This document shows positions 33,114 through 40,377 of a stretch of 64,000 bases of DNA, in pieces. Position 1 is the first letter of the stretch, and the number at the start of each line of letters is the position of its first letter. The position numbers and the translations under genes were made by a program. This stretch comes from Pseudoflavonifractor sp. An44 (GTDB lineage: Bacteria; Bacillota; Clostridia; Oscillospirales; Oscillospiraceae), in assembly GCF_002161675.1 (NCBI RefSeq), contig NZ_NFIH01000011.1, positions 1-64,000 of the forward strand. The letters are read 5' to 3'. The notes below the pieces were generated by a model. The model saw only the letters and a program-made list of their open reading frames with translations, made no database searches and had not been told where the DNA came from.

Positions 33114-33407
33114 ATGATGAAGATACTGCTGAAAATATTAGTCGCGCCCTTCGCTCTGGCGCTGTCCCTTCTGGCGGCTCTGCTGGTGTTTCTGTTTGAT
33201 ATTTGCGCCTTCCTGCTGACGATTGCCTCCGTGATCCTGGCGGTGCTGGGTATCGCCCTCTTTTTCACGCCGACCCCCATTGGCGGGATTGTATTTCTGT
33301 TCCTCGCCTTCCTTCTTTCGCCGTATGGGCTGCAAGCGGCGGCTGGTTCTCTGCTTTGGGCGCTGGACGGAGGCAAATCCGCTCTGTACCGGTTTCTGGC
33401 AAGTTAA
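33114..33407 (+). CDS. CD1845 family membrane protein (integrative-element gene)
   Basis: About 97 residues starting MMKILLKILVAPFALAL after AAAGGAGG (ATG 33114, or 33117 with better spacing). Two to three hydrophobic helices and a C-terminal FLLSPYGLQAAAGSLLWAL segment match the CD1845 family, small membrane proteins encoded in Tn1549/CTn-type conjugative elements. Its usual neighbours (relaxase, VirD4, VirB6) are absent, so it is debris from such an element. Role unknown. Confidence 0.72.
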   Translation: MMKILLKILVAPFALALSLLAALLVFLFDICAFLLTIASVILAVLGIALFFTPTPIGGIVFLFLAFLLSPYGLQAAAGSLLWALDGGKSALYRFLAS

Positions 33408-33413
33408 ACAGAC

Positions 33414-33434
33414 TCGGGCCATGTTGGCCCGAAG
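33414..33434. repeat. Hairpin repeat, copy 2
   Basis: TCGGGCCATGTTGGCCCGAAG, just after the stop of the CD1845-like gene, nearly repeats 33000-33024 in the same orientation. It can form a GGGCC/GGCCC stem and may act as a terminator. The two copies bracket the gene. Confidence 0.6.
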
Positions 33435-33483
33435 TGGGGGCGGTCTGGACGGGCCGCCCTTTTTTCATAGAAGGGAGGGATGA

Positions 33484-33831
33484 TTTCTGGCTACCACAAC
33501 TTTGTTGCAGCGCCATGCGGGCGAAGGCGAAACGATAGCCACCTATACCTTCTACAAAATTACGGTGGCCGCGGTCCAAAGAGTTCGGCATTGGGACACC
33601 TCTCCCCTGTCGGTGGTCATCCGCAACATCCGATATGCGGAGGTGGCGGCTTCGGTATTGACGTTGCAGCGGTCCATGTTGGTCTCCTTCGGCACATCGG
33701 AACACACACCTTCCCAGTGGATGAATGCGCTGACCGGTGCTGCCGTATGTGCCTTCATTCTATCTCTAGGCATTTATCTAATCTGGAAATCGAGAAAGGA
33801 AGTTAAACCATGGCAAAATCCAAACTTGTAA
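33484..33831 (+). pseudogene. C-terminal part of a multi-pass membrane protein
   Basis: An open frame with no good start: it follows a TGA at 33481, and the nearest ribosome-like site (GGGAGGG, 33473-33479) would favour an ATG in another frame. It reads ATYTFYKITVAAVQRVRH, SVLTLQRSMLVSFG and a final membrane helix LTGAAVCAFILSLGIYLIW. That resembles the end of a conserved Bacillota membrane protein family with several helices; the N-terminal helices are missing. Deletion, perhaps through the nearby repeat, is likely. Confidence 0.5.
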
Positions 33832-34013
33832 ACGCAAATGAGAAGCTCGCAGAAAAAGTCACCGCCACCTTTGGCGCCATTCAAGACCGCGTGGTAAGTG
33901 GCTACACCAAAATGGAGGACGCCTTTGTGGACCGCTATCTCACCCGGGACGGGGAGAGCGTGGAGGAGGCAAAAGCACGGCTGAAACGAGAGCTGGAGGA
34001 GTCGAAGCAGTAA
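33810..34013 (+). CDS. Small conserved charged protein
   Basis: A 67-residue protein, MAKSKLVNANEKLAEKVTAT..., ending in the charged helix GESVEEAKARLKRELEESKQ. It starts 22 bp before the end of the truncated membrane gene, with GAAAGGAAGTTAAACC as ribosome site. Similar short proteins with a VxGYxKxEDxFVDxYLTxDGE pattern accompany regulators in many Clostridia. No function is known to me. Confidence 0.7.
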   Translation: MAKSKLVNANEKLAEKVTATFGAIQDRVVSGYTKMEDAFVDRYLTRDGESVEEAKARLKRELEESKQ

Positions 34014-34116
34014 GTTGCCTCCCTTCACCTCTCCATTCCGCCTGCAAATTTAGGATGAAACCGGGGCCCTGATGTGGTACAATACCCGTATCATGCAACA
34101 GAAGGGAAATATTATA

Positions 34117-34572
34117 ATGACAAAGATCTTGTTTGTATGTCACGGCAACATCTGTCGAAGCCCCATGGCGGAATTCGTTATGAAACACCTGGTCCAAGAG
34201 GCCGGGGTGGCGGACCAGTTCTCCATTGCCTCCGCTGCCACCAGCACCGAAGAGATCGGCAACCCCGTCTATCCCCCTGCCGCCCGCACCCTGGCCGCCC
34301 ACGGTGTCCCCTGCTCCGGCCACGCCGCCCGCCAATTGCGCAAAGCGGACTATGAGGTCTATGATCTGCTCATTGGTATGGACGACGCCAACATCCGCAA
34401 CATGCAGCGCATGTGCGGCGGCGACCCCCAGGGGAAAATTCACCAGCTTCTGGACTACACAGACCGTCCAGGAGAGGTGGCAGACCCCTGGTACACCGGC
34501 AACTTCGAGGCCACTTGGCGGGATGTATGGGAGGGCTGCAACGGCCTTCTGGCACAGCTGCGCCAGCACTAA
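34117..34572 (+). CDS. Low-molecular-weight protein-tyrosine-phosphatase
   Basis: A 151-residue phosphatase. The P-loop VCHGNICRSPMAE carries the catalytic Cys (near 8) and Arg (near 14), and the general-acid Asp is in VADPWYTGNFEATW. The class removes phosphate from tyrosine, and in some lineages from arginine. ATG 34117 follows GAAGGGAAATATTATA. It ends at the terminator at 34591. No kinase or capsule genes are near, so the target is unknown. Confidence 0.93.
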   Translation: MTKILFVCHGNICRSPMAEFVMKHLVQEAGVADQFSIASAATSTEEIGNPVYPPAARTLAAHGVPCSGHAARQLRKADYEVYDLLIGMDDANIRNMQRMCGGDPQGKIHQLLDYTDRPGEVADPWYTGNFEATWRDVWEGCNGLLAQLRQH

Positions 34573-34590
34573 TATCACCTAGGCAACGTA

Positions 34591-34630
34591 AAACCGGCTG
34601 CGGAGAGTTCTCCGCAGCCGGTTAATTTCA
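34591..34630. terminator. Convergent intrinsic terminator
   Basis: AACCGGCTGCGGAGA pairs with TCTCCGCAGCCGGTT around a 2-3 nt loop, between the phosphatase gene and convergent hpf. Confidence 0.85.
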
Positions 34631-34646
34631 TCTTATGGGAGTTGGT

Positions 34647-35192
34647 TTAGCCCTCGTCCTCAATGAGGCCGTATCCGCCGTCGTTGCGCTGATACACCAC
34701 GGAGAAGGCACCCGTGTCGTCATTCTTGAAGGCGAAGAAGGTGTGGCCCAGCAGATCCATCTGCAAGATGGCCTCGTCCACCGTCATGGGCTTGATGGGG
34801 AACTTCTTGGTGCGAACCACCTCGAACTTGCTCTCCTCCACCACGTCGGGGACAAAGGTGGACTGCTCCTCCTGGGGAATCACACGGGTGAAGGCGTCCT
34901 GACGCAGACGCTTCTCCAGACGGGTCTTATGCTTGCGCAGCTGACGCTCCATGGACGTGACGGCGGCATCCACCGATGCGAACATATCGGAGGTGCTCTC
35001 CGCCACACGCAGAATCGTGGCCCCGGAGCGGATGGTCAGCTCTACCTTGTTCCGGTCCTTCTCCACCGAGAAGACCAGATTGGCCTCGCTGTCCGTCTTG
35101 AAGTAACGCTCCAGCTTTCCCACCTTTTTCTCTGCATAGTTGTGCAGAGCCTTGGGCAAATGGACCTTCTTTTCCGTAAAGGTAAACTTCAT
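34647..35192 (-). CDS. hpf: Ribosome hibernation-promoting factor, long form
   Basis: A 181-residue long HPF. The N-terminal S30AE domain (MKFTFTEKKVHLPKALHNYAEKK) is followed by a charged linker and the C-terminal dimerisation domain (RTKKFPIKPMTVDEAILQMDLLGHTFFAF). It dimerises 70S ribosomes into inactive 100S particles in stationary phase or stress. I use ATG 35192, the family start; AAAGGAGCTGAAGCAC lies upstream. Confidence 0.94.
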   Translation of the reverse strand: MKFTFTEKKVHLPKALHNYAEKKVGKLERYFKTDSEANLVFSVEKDRNKVELTIRSGATILRVAESTSDMFASVDAAVTSMERQLRKHKTRLEKRLRQDAFTRVIPQEEQSTFVPDVVEESKFEVVRTKKFPIKPMTVDEAILQMDLLGHTFFAFKNDDTGAFSVVYQRNDGGYGLIEDEG

Positions 35193-35322
35193 GTGCTTCA
35201 GCTCCTTTCGCCCCCCACCAGGAGGGCGTATCATTGGGAGGTTCTCTCCTTGTTAAAGAGTATAACACATTTCCTTTGCGGACGCTATACCTTTATGAAA
35301 ATTTCACAATTTCTTTTTCTCG

Positions 35323-36168
35323 TTACAGTGTGCCACAGGCATGGCGGGTGACGTGACAGCCCAGGTTCACCACACAGGGCAGTCCGGCAATGTGGGTGCC
35401 AAAGGGCTCGATGGCCACGGTGAGGGCGGTGGTGGTACCGCCCATGCCCTGGGGCCCAATGCCCAGACGGTTGATGCGCTCCAGCAGACGCTGCTCCATC
35501 TCCCGATAGAAGGGGTCGGCGTTCCACTCCCCCGCCGGGCGCAGCAGCGCCCGCTTGGCCAGAATGGCGGCCTTCTCTGAGGTGCCGCCCAGGCCCACGC
35601 CCACCACCACAGGAGGACAGGGGTTGGACCCAGCCTGAGACACGGCCTCCACGATGAAGTCCTCCACCTGCTCCTGGGTTACAGAGGGATTGAACATCTT
35701 CATCTTGGTCATGTTCTCGCTGCCAAAACCCTTGGGCGCCACGGTGATCTCCACCTGGTCTCCAGGCACCATCTGCAAATGAAGGATGGCGGGGGTGTTG
35801 TTCTGAGTGTTTACCCGGCGCAGGGGGTCCTCCACCACAGACAGGCGGAGGTGGCCCTGGACGTAGCCCTCCGCCACGCCCTGGTTCACCGCCTCCTCCA
35901 GGCTACCGCCTGTGAGGTGGCAGTCCTGGCCCCAGTTGACAAAGACCACGGCCATACCGGTGTCCTGGCAAATGGGCAGCCCCTTCTCTTCGGCAAACTC
36001 GTAGTTCTCCCGCAGGTCGCCCAGAATAGCCTGTCCCACGGGAGAGGCCTCCGCCTTGCACGCCTCACAGATAGCATTGCGCAAATCCTGGGGCAAAATG
36101 GTATTGGCCTGAATGCACAGCTCCCGCACCAACTGGGAGACCTGCCGGCTTGTAATTTCTTTCATCAT
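35323..36168 (-). CDS. Fe-S fumarate hydratase / tartrate dehydratase alpha subunit
   Basis: A 281-residue alpha-type subunit of class I fumarases and L-tartrate dehydratases. The conserved LPICQDTGMAVVFV, APKGFGSENMTKMKMFNP and SNPCPPVVVGVGLGGT provide the cysteines for a 4Fe-4S cluster, with a final Cys in NLGCHVTRH. Its start overlaps the amidohydrolase by 4 bp. The beta subunit, normally next door, is not here: downstream is the convergent end of the region with hpf. Substrate (fumarate or tartrate) is undecided. Confidence 0.88.
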   Translation of the reverse strand: MMKEITSRQVSQLVRELCIQANTILPQDLRNAICEACKAEASPVGQAILGDLRENYEFAEEKGLPICQDTGMAVVFVNWGQDCHLTGGSLEEAVNQGVAEGYVQGHLRLSVVEDPLRRVNTQNNTPAILHLQMVPGDQVEITVAPKGFGSENMTKMKMFNPSVTQEQVEDFIVEAVSQAGSNPCPPVVVGVGLGGTSEKAAILAKRALLRPAGEWNADPFYREMEQRLLERINRLGIGPQGMGGTTTALTVAIEPFGTHIAGLPCVVNLGCHVTRHACGTL

Positions 36169-37301
36169 CTCTCCACCTCTCGTCCGTCAATGAATACATG
36201 GGTCACCTGGCTGCGCCAGTCCAGGGGAGGACCGTCCAGCACCACCAAGTCCGCATCCTTGCCCTGGGTGATGGACCCCATGCGGTGGTCCACCCCGGCA
36301 ATACAGGCGGCGTTGATGGTGATGGCCGCCAAGGCGTCCTCCTCTTCCATCCCGTGTCGGGCTGCCATGGCCGCACACAGCAACAGCTGGGGCGCTGTGG
36401 TCTCCGGGTGGTCGGTGCAGATGGCCACCCGCACACCTGCCTTGGTCAGAAGCGCCGCATTTTCCAAGGTCATCTGGCGAAGCTCCCCCTTGGAGCGATC
36501 GGTGAGGATGGGGCCGGTAATCACCGGCACCTCCTCCCGGGCCAGGTAGTCGGCGATCAAATACCCCTCGGTGCCGTGGACGATGGCATAGTCCAGCCCG
36601 AACTCCTTGGCAATGCGCACCGCCGTGGCGATGTCGTCGGCCCGGTGCACGTGGAAGTGAGCGGGCACCTCCCCCGCCACCACCGGGCGCAGGGCGTCCA
36701 GACAGGGGTCGAAACTAGGCATCTCCTCCTGTGGGTCGGCCTGCGCCGTGGCCCACTTCAACTGATACTCGGATGCCCGAGCCAGCAGCTCTCGGATGAC
36801 CGCCGCCGTGCCCATACGGGTGGCTGGCCATCCGTCCCGCCCCTTGGGGTTTTCCCCCAGGGAGAACTTCATGGCCGCCGGAGCCTGTACCACCATCTCG
36901 TCCACAATGCGGCCCGCCGTCTTCATCAGCACCGCCTGGCCTGCAACGGGGTTGGTGGAGCCGGGGTGTACCATCACGCAGGTCACCCCCGCCTCCCGGG
37001 CCTCCTTCACATAGGGGTCCATGGGGTTGACCCCGTCCAGCACCCGGATGTTGGGGGTACACACCTGGGAGGTCTCATTGAGGTCCTCCCCGTCGCACCC
37101 ACATAGCCCCAGGTGGCAGTGGATGTCCATCAGTCCCGGCAAAACATGCCCTCCTCGGGCATCCACAGCGTTCTCCAGCTCGGCCCCGTCGGGCAGCTGG
37201 TCCATACGCCCCACCTGCTGGATTTTTCCGTTCTCCACCCGGATATAGCCGTTGTCTATGGTCTTGCCCTCCATGGTGTGGATGACTCCGTTGAGAATCA
37301 T
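36165..37301 (-). CDS. Amidohydrolase (imidazolonepropionase-like)
   Basis: A 378-residue metal-dependent hydrolase. The HxH metal motif is in HVLPGLMDIHCHLG, with a later VPAHFHVHRADDI, the AIVHGTEGYL region and the C-terminal Asp in VAICTDHPETTAPQ. The substrate class is cyclic amide, imide or similar. ATG 37301 (or TTG three bases earlier) follows GAGGAGGGATGC. It heads a two-gene unit with the dehydratase alpha subunit (4-bp overlap), suggesting a shared catabolic step; the compound is unknown. Confidence 0.85.
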   Translation of the reverse strand: MILNGVIHTMEGKTIDNGYIRVENGKIQQVGRMDQLPDGAELENAVDARGGHVLPGLMDIHCHLGLCGCDGEDLNETSQVCTPNIRVLDGVNPMDPYVKEAREAGVTCVMVHPGSTNPVAGQAVLMKTAGRIVDEMVVQAPAAMKFSLGENPKGRDGWPATRMGTAAVIRELLARASEYQLKWATAQADPQEEMPSFDPCLDALRPVVAGEVPAHFHVHRADDIATAVRIAKEFGLDYAIVHGTEGYLIADYLAREEVPVITGPILTDRSKGELRQMTLENAALLTKAGVRVAICTDHPETTAPQLLLCAAMAARHGMEEEDALAAITINAACIAGVDHRMGSITQGKDADLVVLDGPPLDWRSQVTHVFIDGREVER

Positions 37302-37425
37302 CAAGGCGCATCCCTCCTCTCGACCGAATTTTTCCTCTGGGTTTGCTATACTCTCTTGTGCGGTATCACCGCAGCATGGGAACCCCCATGCAGTCATTCC
37401 ATTCTCCCGCGCAACAAAACCTCTG

Positions 37426-37455
37426 GGCTTCCCCTCTCCGGGGGAAGCCACTTTT
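37426..37455 (+). terminator. Hairpin with plus-strand T-run
   Basis: GGCTTCCCC pairs with GGGGAAGCC, followed on the plus strand by ACTTTTTATG. No plus-strand gene ends here; it may block antisense transcription into the yabR operon. Confidence 0.5.
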
Positions 37456-37458
37456 TAT

Positions 37459-37492
37459 GCAAAAAAACAGGGCGGGCTTTGGCGCCCGCCCC
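37459..37492 (-). terminator. Intrinsic terminator after yabR
   Basis: GGGCGGGC pairs with GCCCGCCC, with TGTTTTTTTGC on the minus strand. It ends the yabP-yabQ-divIC-yabR operon, 16 bp past the yabR stop. Confidence 0.8.
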
Positions 37493-37507
37493 TATGAGAG
37501 CATGGAA

Positions 37508-37981
37508 TCAGCGGCGGCCTCGACGGCTGCTGCGCTTTTCATTCATATGCAGCTCAGACAGCTTGCTGTCCGAACTGGCCATAAACTGTTTGAGCTGATC
37601 CTCAAAGCTCACGGGCCCCTTGGGCTGAGGCGGTGCTGCCTGGAAGCTGCTCACGCCAGGTCGGCGGCTGGGACGGCGCTCCCCACCGTTCTCACTCCGA
37701 TGCCCCGCAGGCCGGGCGTTGGGACGGCGCTCCGGACGGGCCGGAGGAGGAAGCACTTGCTTCATCGACAGGTTGATACGATTGTTTTCGTCAATGCCGA
37801 TGACCTTCACCGTTACCGCCTGGCCCTCATTGAGATGCTCGTGAATGTCGTTGACATAGGTGTAAGCAATCTCAGAAATGTGGACGAGGCCGGAACGATT
37901 CTCCGGCAGCGAAACAAATGCGCCAAACTTGGTGATCCCAGTCACCTTTCCTTCCAGAATGGATCCAACTTCAAACCCCAT
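37508..37981 (-). CDS. yabR: S1-domain RNA-binding protein (YabR-like)
   Basis: A 157-residue protein. Residues 1-72 are an S1 domain (GSILEGKVTGITKFGAFVSL, SGLVHISEIAYTYVNDIHEHL, VKVIGIDENNRINLSMK). The rest is a basic, Pro/Arg-rich tail. ATG 37981 is chosen because the S1 domain begins immediately. It is last in the yabP-yabQ-divIC-yabR order known from B. subtilis, which supports the name. Likely binds RNA or ribosomes. Confidence 0.86.
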   Translation of the reverse strand: MGFEVGSILEGKVTGITKFGAFVSLPENRSGLVHISEIAYTYVNDIHEHLNEGQAVTVKVIGIDENNRINLSMKQVLPPPARPERRPNARPAGHRSENGGERRPSRRPGVSSFQAAPPQPKGPVSFEDQLKQFMASSDSKLSELHMNEKRSSRRGRR

Positions 37982-38036
37982 AAACTTTTCTTTTCCCTCT
38001 CCCTGTGATTTCAGGACGCGGGTTTGCGCCCCGTTT

Positions 38037-38315
38037 TTATTTGGACGTATCCACAAAGCAGATCTCGCCCGGCTCCATCAGCCCCAACATGGCTCTGGCA
38101 ATGTCCGCCAAGTAATTGGGGTCACTGCTGTGCTGAATGTCGTCGGTGAGCGCGGCGTTTTCCTCTTTCTGCTGCTGTACCTGCTGGGCCAGCTCGTCTC
38201 TTTTGTCCTGAGCTGCCATCAGCTGGCTTCTCATGGACAGCAGTCCGATGGCGCCAGCGACCAGGAGCACCAGCACCAACAGTTTTGTACCAATGCCTGC
38301 TCGTTTGACTTTCAC
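38037..38315 (-). CDS. divIC: Septum formation initiator, DivIC/FtsL family
   Basis: A 92-residue bitopic membrane protein. The short cytoplasmic start MKVKRAGIGTK is followed by one helix (about 11-30) and a coiled coil (RDELAQQVQQQKEENAALTDDI), then a conserved end (YLADIARAMLGLMEPGEICF). It joins the divisome core with FtsL and DivIB. The GTG at 38315 has AAAAGGAGG 9 nt upstream. The last 194 bp of the yabQ frame overlap it. Confidence 0.85.
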   Translation of the reverse strand: MKVKRAGIGTKLLVLVLLVAGAIGLLSMRSQLMAAQDKRDELAQQVQQQKEENAALTDDIQHSSDPNYLADIARAMLGLMEPGEICFVDTSK

Positions 38316-38772
38316 TATGGTCGGCCTCCTTTTCTGCCTGTGCATCAACGTCATATACAATGTTTATTTTATACCATTTCAACCATTTTTGAAAGTCCTT
38401 TTTTTGATTTTTCAAAACTTTTTTTGTTTTCCCAGCCGCACACACGGCAGGTGTCAAAAAAAATCGAACAATCCCGTGAATCCACCGAAAACTTCGAACA
38501 AAAATGGGGAGCAAAATGCGGCTGGCCGTGGTCAGGTACACCACGCCGCCCAGCAAAAATGCCCCGCCATGGTAGATGCGCACCACCCCGTTGCCCAAAA
38601 CCAGGGCGTGGACAAACACCGCCACCGCCGTCCCAATCCAGAATGTGACATCCAACAGAAACCACAGCCAGCGCCACGGACAGCTCCGGCGTATCCCCCG
38701 CATGGCGTCATATAACACACCCAGGCCCAGGCCCAACAAGAAACCTTGTCCGAGCACCTGGGCCTGGGTCAT
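38122..38772 (-). CDS. yabQ: Spore cortex biosynthesis protein YabQ
   Basis: A 216-residue protein. The first about 115 residues (MTQAQVLGQGFLLGLGLGVLYDAMRGIRR, then four or so helices including FLLDVTFWIG) match YabQ, needed for spore cortex formation. The remaining C-terminal part is hydrophilic and, from about residue 150, is read out of frame over the divIC ribosome site and coding sequence, so it may be non-conserved. An earlier ATG at 38787 is possible but has a poorer ribosome site. Confidence 0.82.
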   Translation of the reverse strand: MTQAQVLGQGFLLGLGLGVLYDAMRGIRRSCPWRWLWFLLDVTFWIGTAVAVFVHALVLGNGVVRIYHGGAFLLGGVVYLTTASRILLPIFVRSFRWIHGIVRFFLTPAVCAAGKTKKVLKNQKKDFQKWLKWYKINIVYDVDAQAEKEADHSESQTSRHWYKTVGAGAPGRWRHRTAVHEKPADGSSGQKRRAGPAGTAAERGKRRAHRRHSAQQ

Positions 38773-38790
38773 GACATTGATCCCCATACC

Positions 38791-39072
38791 TTATCGAAGC
38801 AGCCGGGAGAAAAAGCCTCCTACATTTCGCTCTGTCCGCTCCTCATAACTCAAGGCGTCGATCTTCCCTTCTACCTTCAGATCGCCGCCGTCCAGGGACA
38901 GCTTTTCAATGTGAAGCCCTTCTCCACTGACCACCAACATCCCCTGGGTGGTGGAGAGCACGATGTTGGTGTCGTCAAACCGCTCCACATCCTCCACCCC
39001 GGACACCGTCAGGCCTCTGCGGTCCTCCATCGTCACGTGATGGCGGGCCGCTGCCGCTACCTCATATCCCAT
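38791..39072 (-). CDS. yabP: Sporulation protein YabP
   Basis: A 93-residue YabP/YqfC-like protein. MEDRRGLTVSGVEDVERFDDTNIVLSTTQGMLVVSGEGLHIEKLSLDGGDLKVEGKID is the family pattern, and FFSRLLR closes it. It is needed for spore formation in Bacillus, where it is sigma-E controlled. It precedes yabQ by a few bases. A sigma-E-like promoter lies upstream (39103-39131). Confidence 0.92.
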   Translation of the reverse strand: MGYEVAAAARHHVTMEDRRGLTVSGVEDVERFDDTNIVLSTTQGMLVVSGEGLHIEKLSLDGGDLKVEGKIDALSYEERTERNVGGFFSRLLR

Positions 39073-39102
39073 GCAACCACTCCTCTTTCCTTGGATGGTT
39101 CA

Positions 39103-39131
39103 TGTATATGGGGTTTGTCCCGGGATTATGC
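39103..39131 (-). promoter_or_regulatory. Possible sigma-E-type promoter for yabP-yabQ
   Basis: Minus-strand GCATAAT (39131-39125) and CATATACA (39110-39103), 14 bp apart, about 30 bp before yabP. It resembles the sigma-E pattern and overlaps the end of the AI-2E-family gene. Confidence 0.5.
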
Positions 39132-40286
39132 CTCTCCAGATTCCTGAGGATCTTCCACTTCTTGCAGCTCCTTCCCCGGCAGGCGCTGGCGCAGGTCGTA
39201 CTTCAAAATAGTGTACACCACCGCCGTGAGGGGGACGCTGATGACCAGGCCGATAAAGCCCAGCAGGCTGCTGCCCACTGTCACCGCGGCCAGCACCCAG
39301 ATGCCGGGCAGGCCCAGAGAGGTACCCACCACCCGGGGATAGATGAGGTTTCCCTCCAACTGCTGGAGCACCGCCAGGAACACCAAAAACCAGAACGCCT
39401 TGATGGGGCTGATCATGGCCAGCAGCAGCGCCGCCAACACGGCCCCGATGTAGGCGCCTGCCACCGGAATCAGCGCAGAGACGCCGATAATCACCGAAAT
39501 CAGGGGTGCGTAGTCAAAGCGGAACACCACCATCCCGATAAAACACAAGCTGCCCAAAATACAAGCCTCAATGAGCTGACCGGAGACGTATTTGGTGAAG
39601 GTATCTGCCGTCAGACGCACCACGGCCAGCACACGCTTGGCAATGGATTCGGGCAGGTACACCACCACCAGGCGGCGGCACTGCGCGGTGAGCTTGGGGC
39701 CACCGGAGAGCATATACACCGAGAACACAAAGGCGATCACCGTGGTCACCACCGCCGACACCAGAGAGCTGGTGGCCGAAATCAGATGGGGCACCGTGCC
39801 CGTCAGGGTATCCAGTACCTGGTTGAGGGCATCGCCCAGGATATCGTTGATCTTATCCGACAGGTTCAGCTTGGCCAAATTCTCCAGCGAGAGGCGCTGG
39901 GTGATAAAATCAATCACTTCCTGCAAGTTTTCAGCATAGATGTTCATGTTGCCCACAAAGCGCTGGATGCTGCGGGTCAGCTCCGGCACCACCAGGGAGA
40001 TGAGCACGCCGATGACGGCAAACAGCATCACATAGGCGGTGACCACCGCCAAAGGCCGGGCCAGCTTCTCTCTCTTCTTTCCCAGCCCCTTGGCATAGAG
40101 GCGGGCAAAGAAATTACAGGGGCGGCTGAGGATAAAGGCGATGGCAAAGCCGATGAAAATGGGACGGAAGGCCAGCAGCACACCGGAACACCAGTCCAGC
40201 ACCACGTCGATCTTCACAATCACCACCACCAACGCTACCACATAGGTGATGAGCAACAACAATTTTCGAAACACTCCGTTGTCCAA
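39126..40286 (-). CDS. AI-2E family transporter (PerM/YdbI-like)
   Basis: A 386-residue membrane protein with about eight helices in the usual 3+5 arrangement. Conserved parts are GFAIAFILSRPCNFF, the central amphipathic segment, and the C-terminal ISVIIGVSALIPVAGAYIGAVLAALL and GNLIYPRVVGTSLGLPGIWVLAAV. Members export small molecules or act as ion antiporters; the AI-2 name is historical. The TTG at 40286 fits the AAAGGAG site; the GTG at 40295 is the alternative. Confidence 0.88.
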   Translation of the reverse strand: MDNGVFRKLLLLITYVVALVVVIVKIDVVLDWCSGVLLAFRPIFIGFAIAFILSRPCNFFARLYAKGLGKKREKLARPLAVVTAYVMLFAVIGVLISLVVPELTRSIQRFVGNMNIYAENLQEVIDFITQRLSLENLAKLNLSDKINDILGDALNQVLDTLTGTVPHLISATSSLVSAVVTTVIAFVFSVYMLSGGPKLTAQCRRLVVVYLPESIAKRVLAVVRLTADTFTKYVSGQLIEACILGSLCFIGMVVFRFDYAPLISVIIGVSALIPVAGAYIGAVLAALLLAMISPIKAFWFLVFLAVLQQLEGNLIYPRVVGTSLGLPGIWVLAAVTVGSSLLGFIGLVISVPLTAVVYTILKYDLRQRLPGKELQEVEDPQESGEA

Positions 40287-40377
40287 CGTCAGCACTCCTT
40301 TGCTTTCATTGTTCTCTCACAGTGTACCATTATACCTCTCTTGCGTCAATGAATACCAGAAGATGCTAATCTTACCG

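Noticed and set aside
33480-33806. ATG at 33480 as start of a 108-residue protein
   Set aside because: This frame lacks hydrophobic or conserved patterns, while the adjacent frame gives a credible membrane-protein C-terminus; the ribosome-like site directly touches the ATG.
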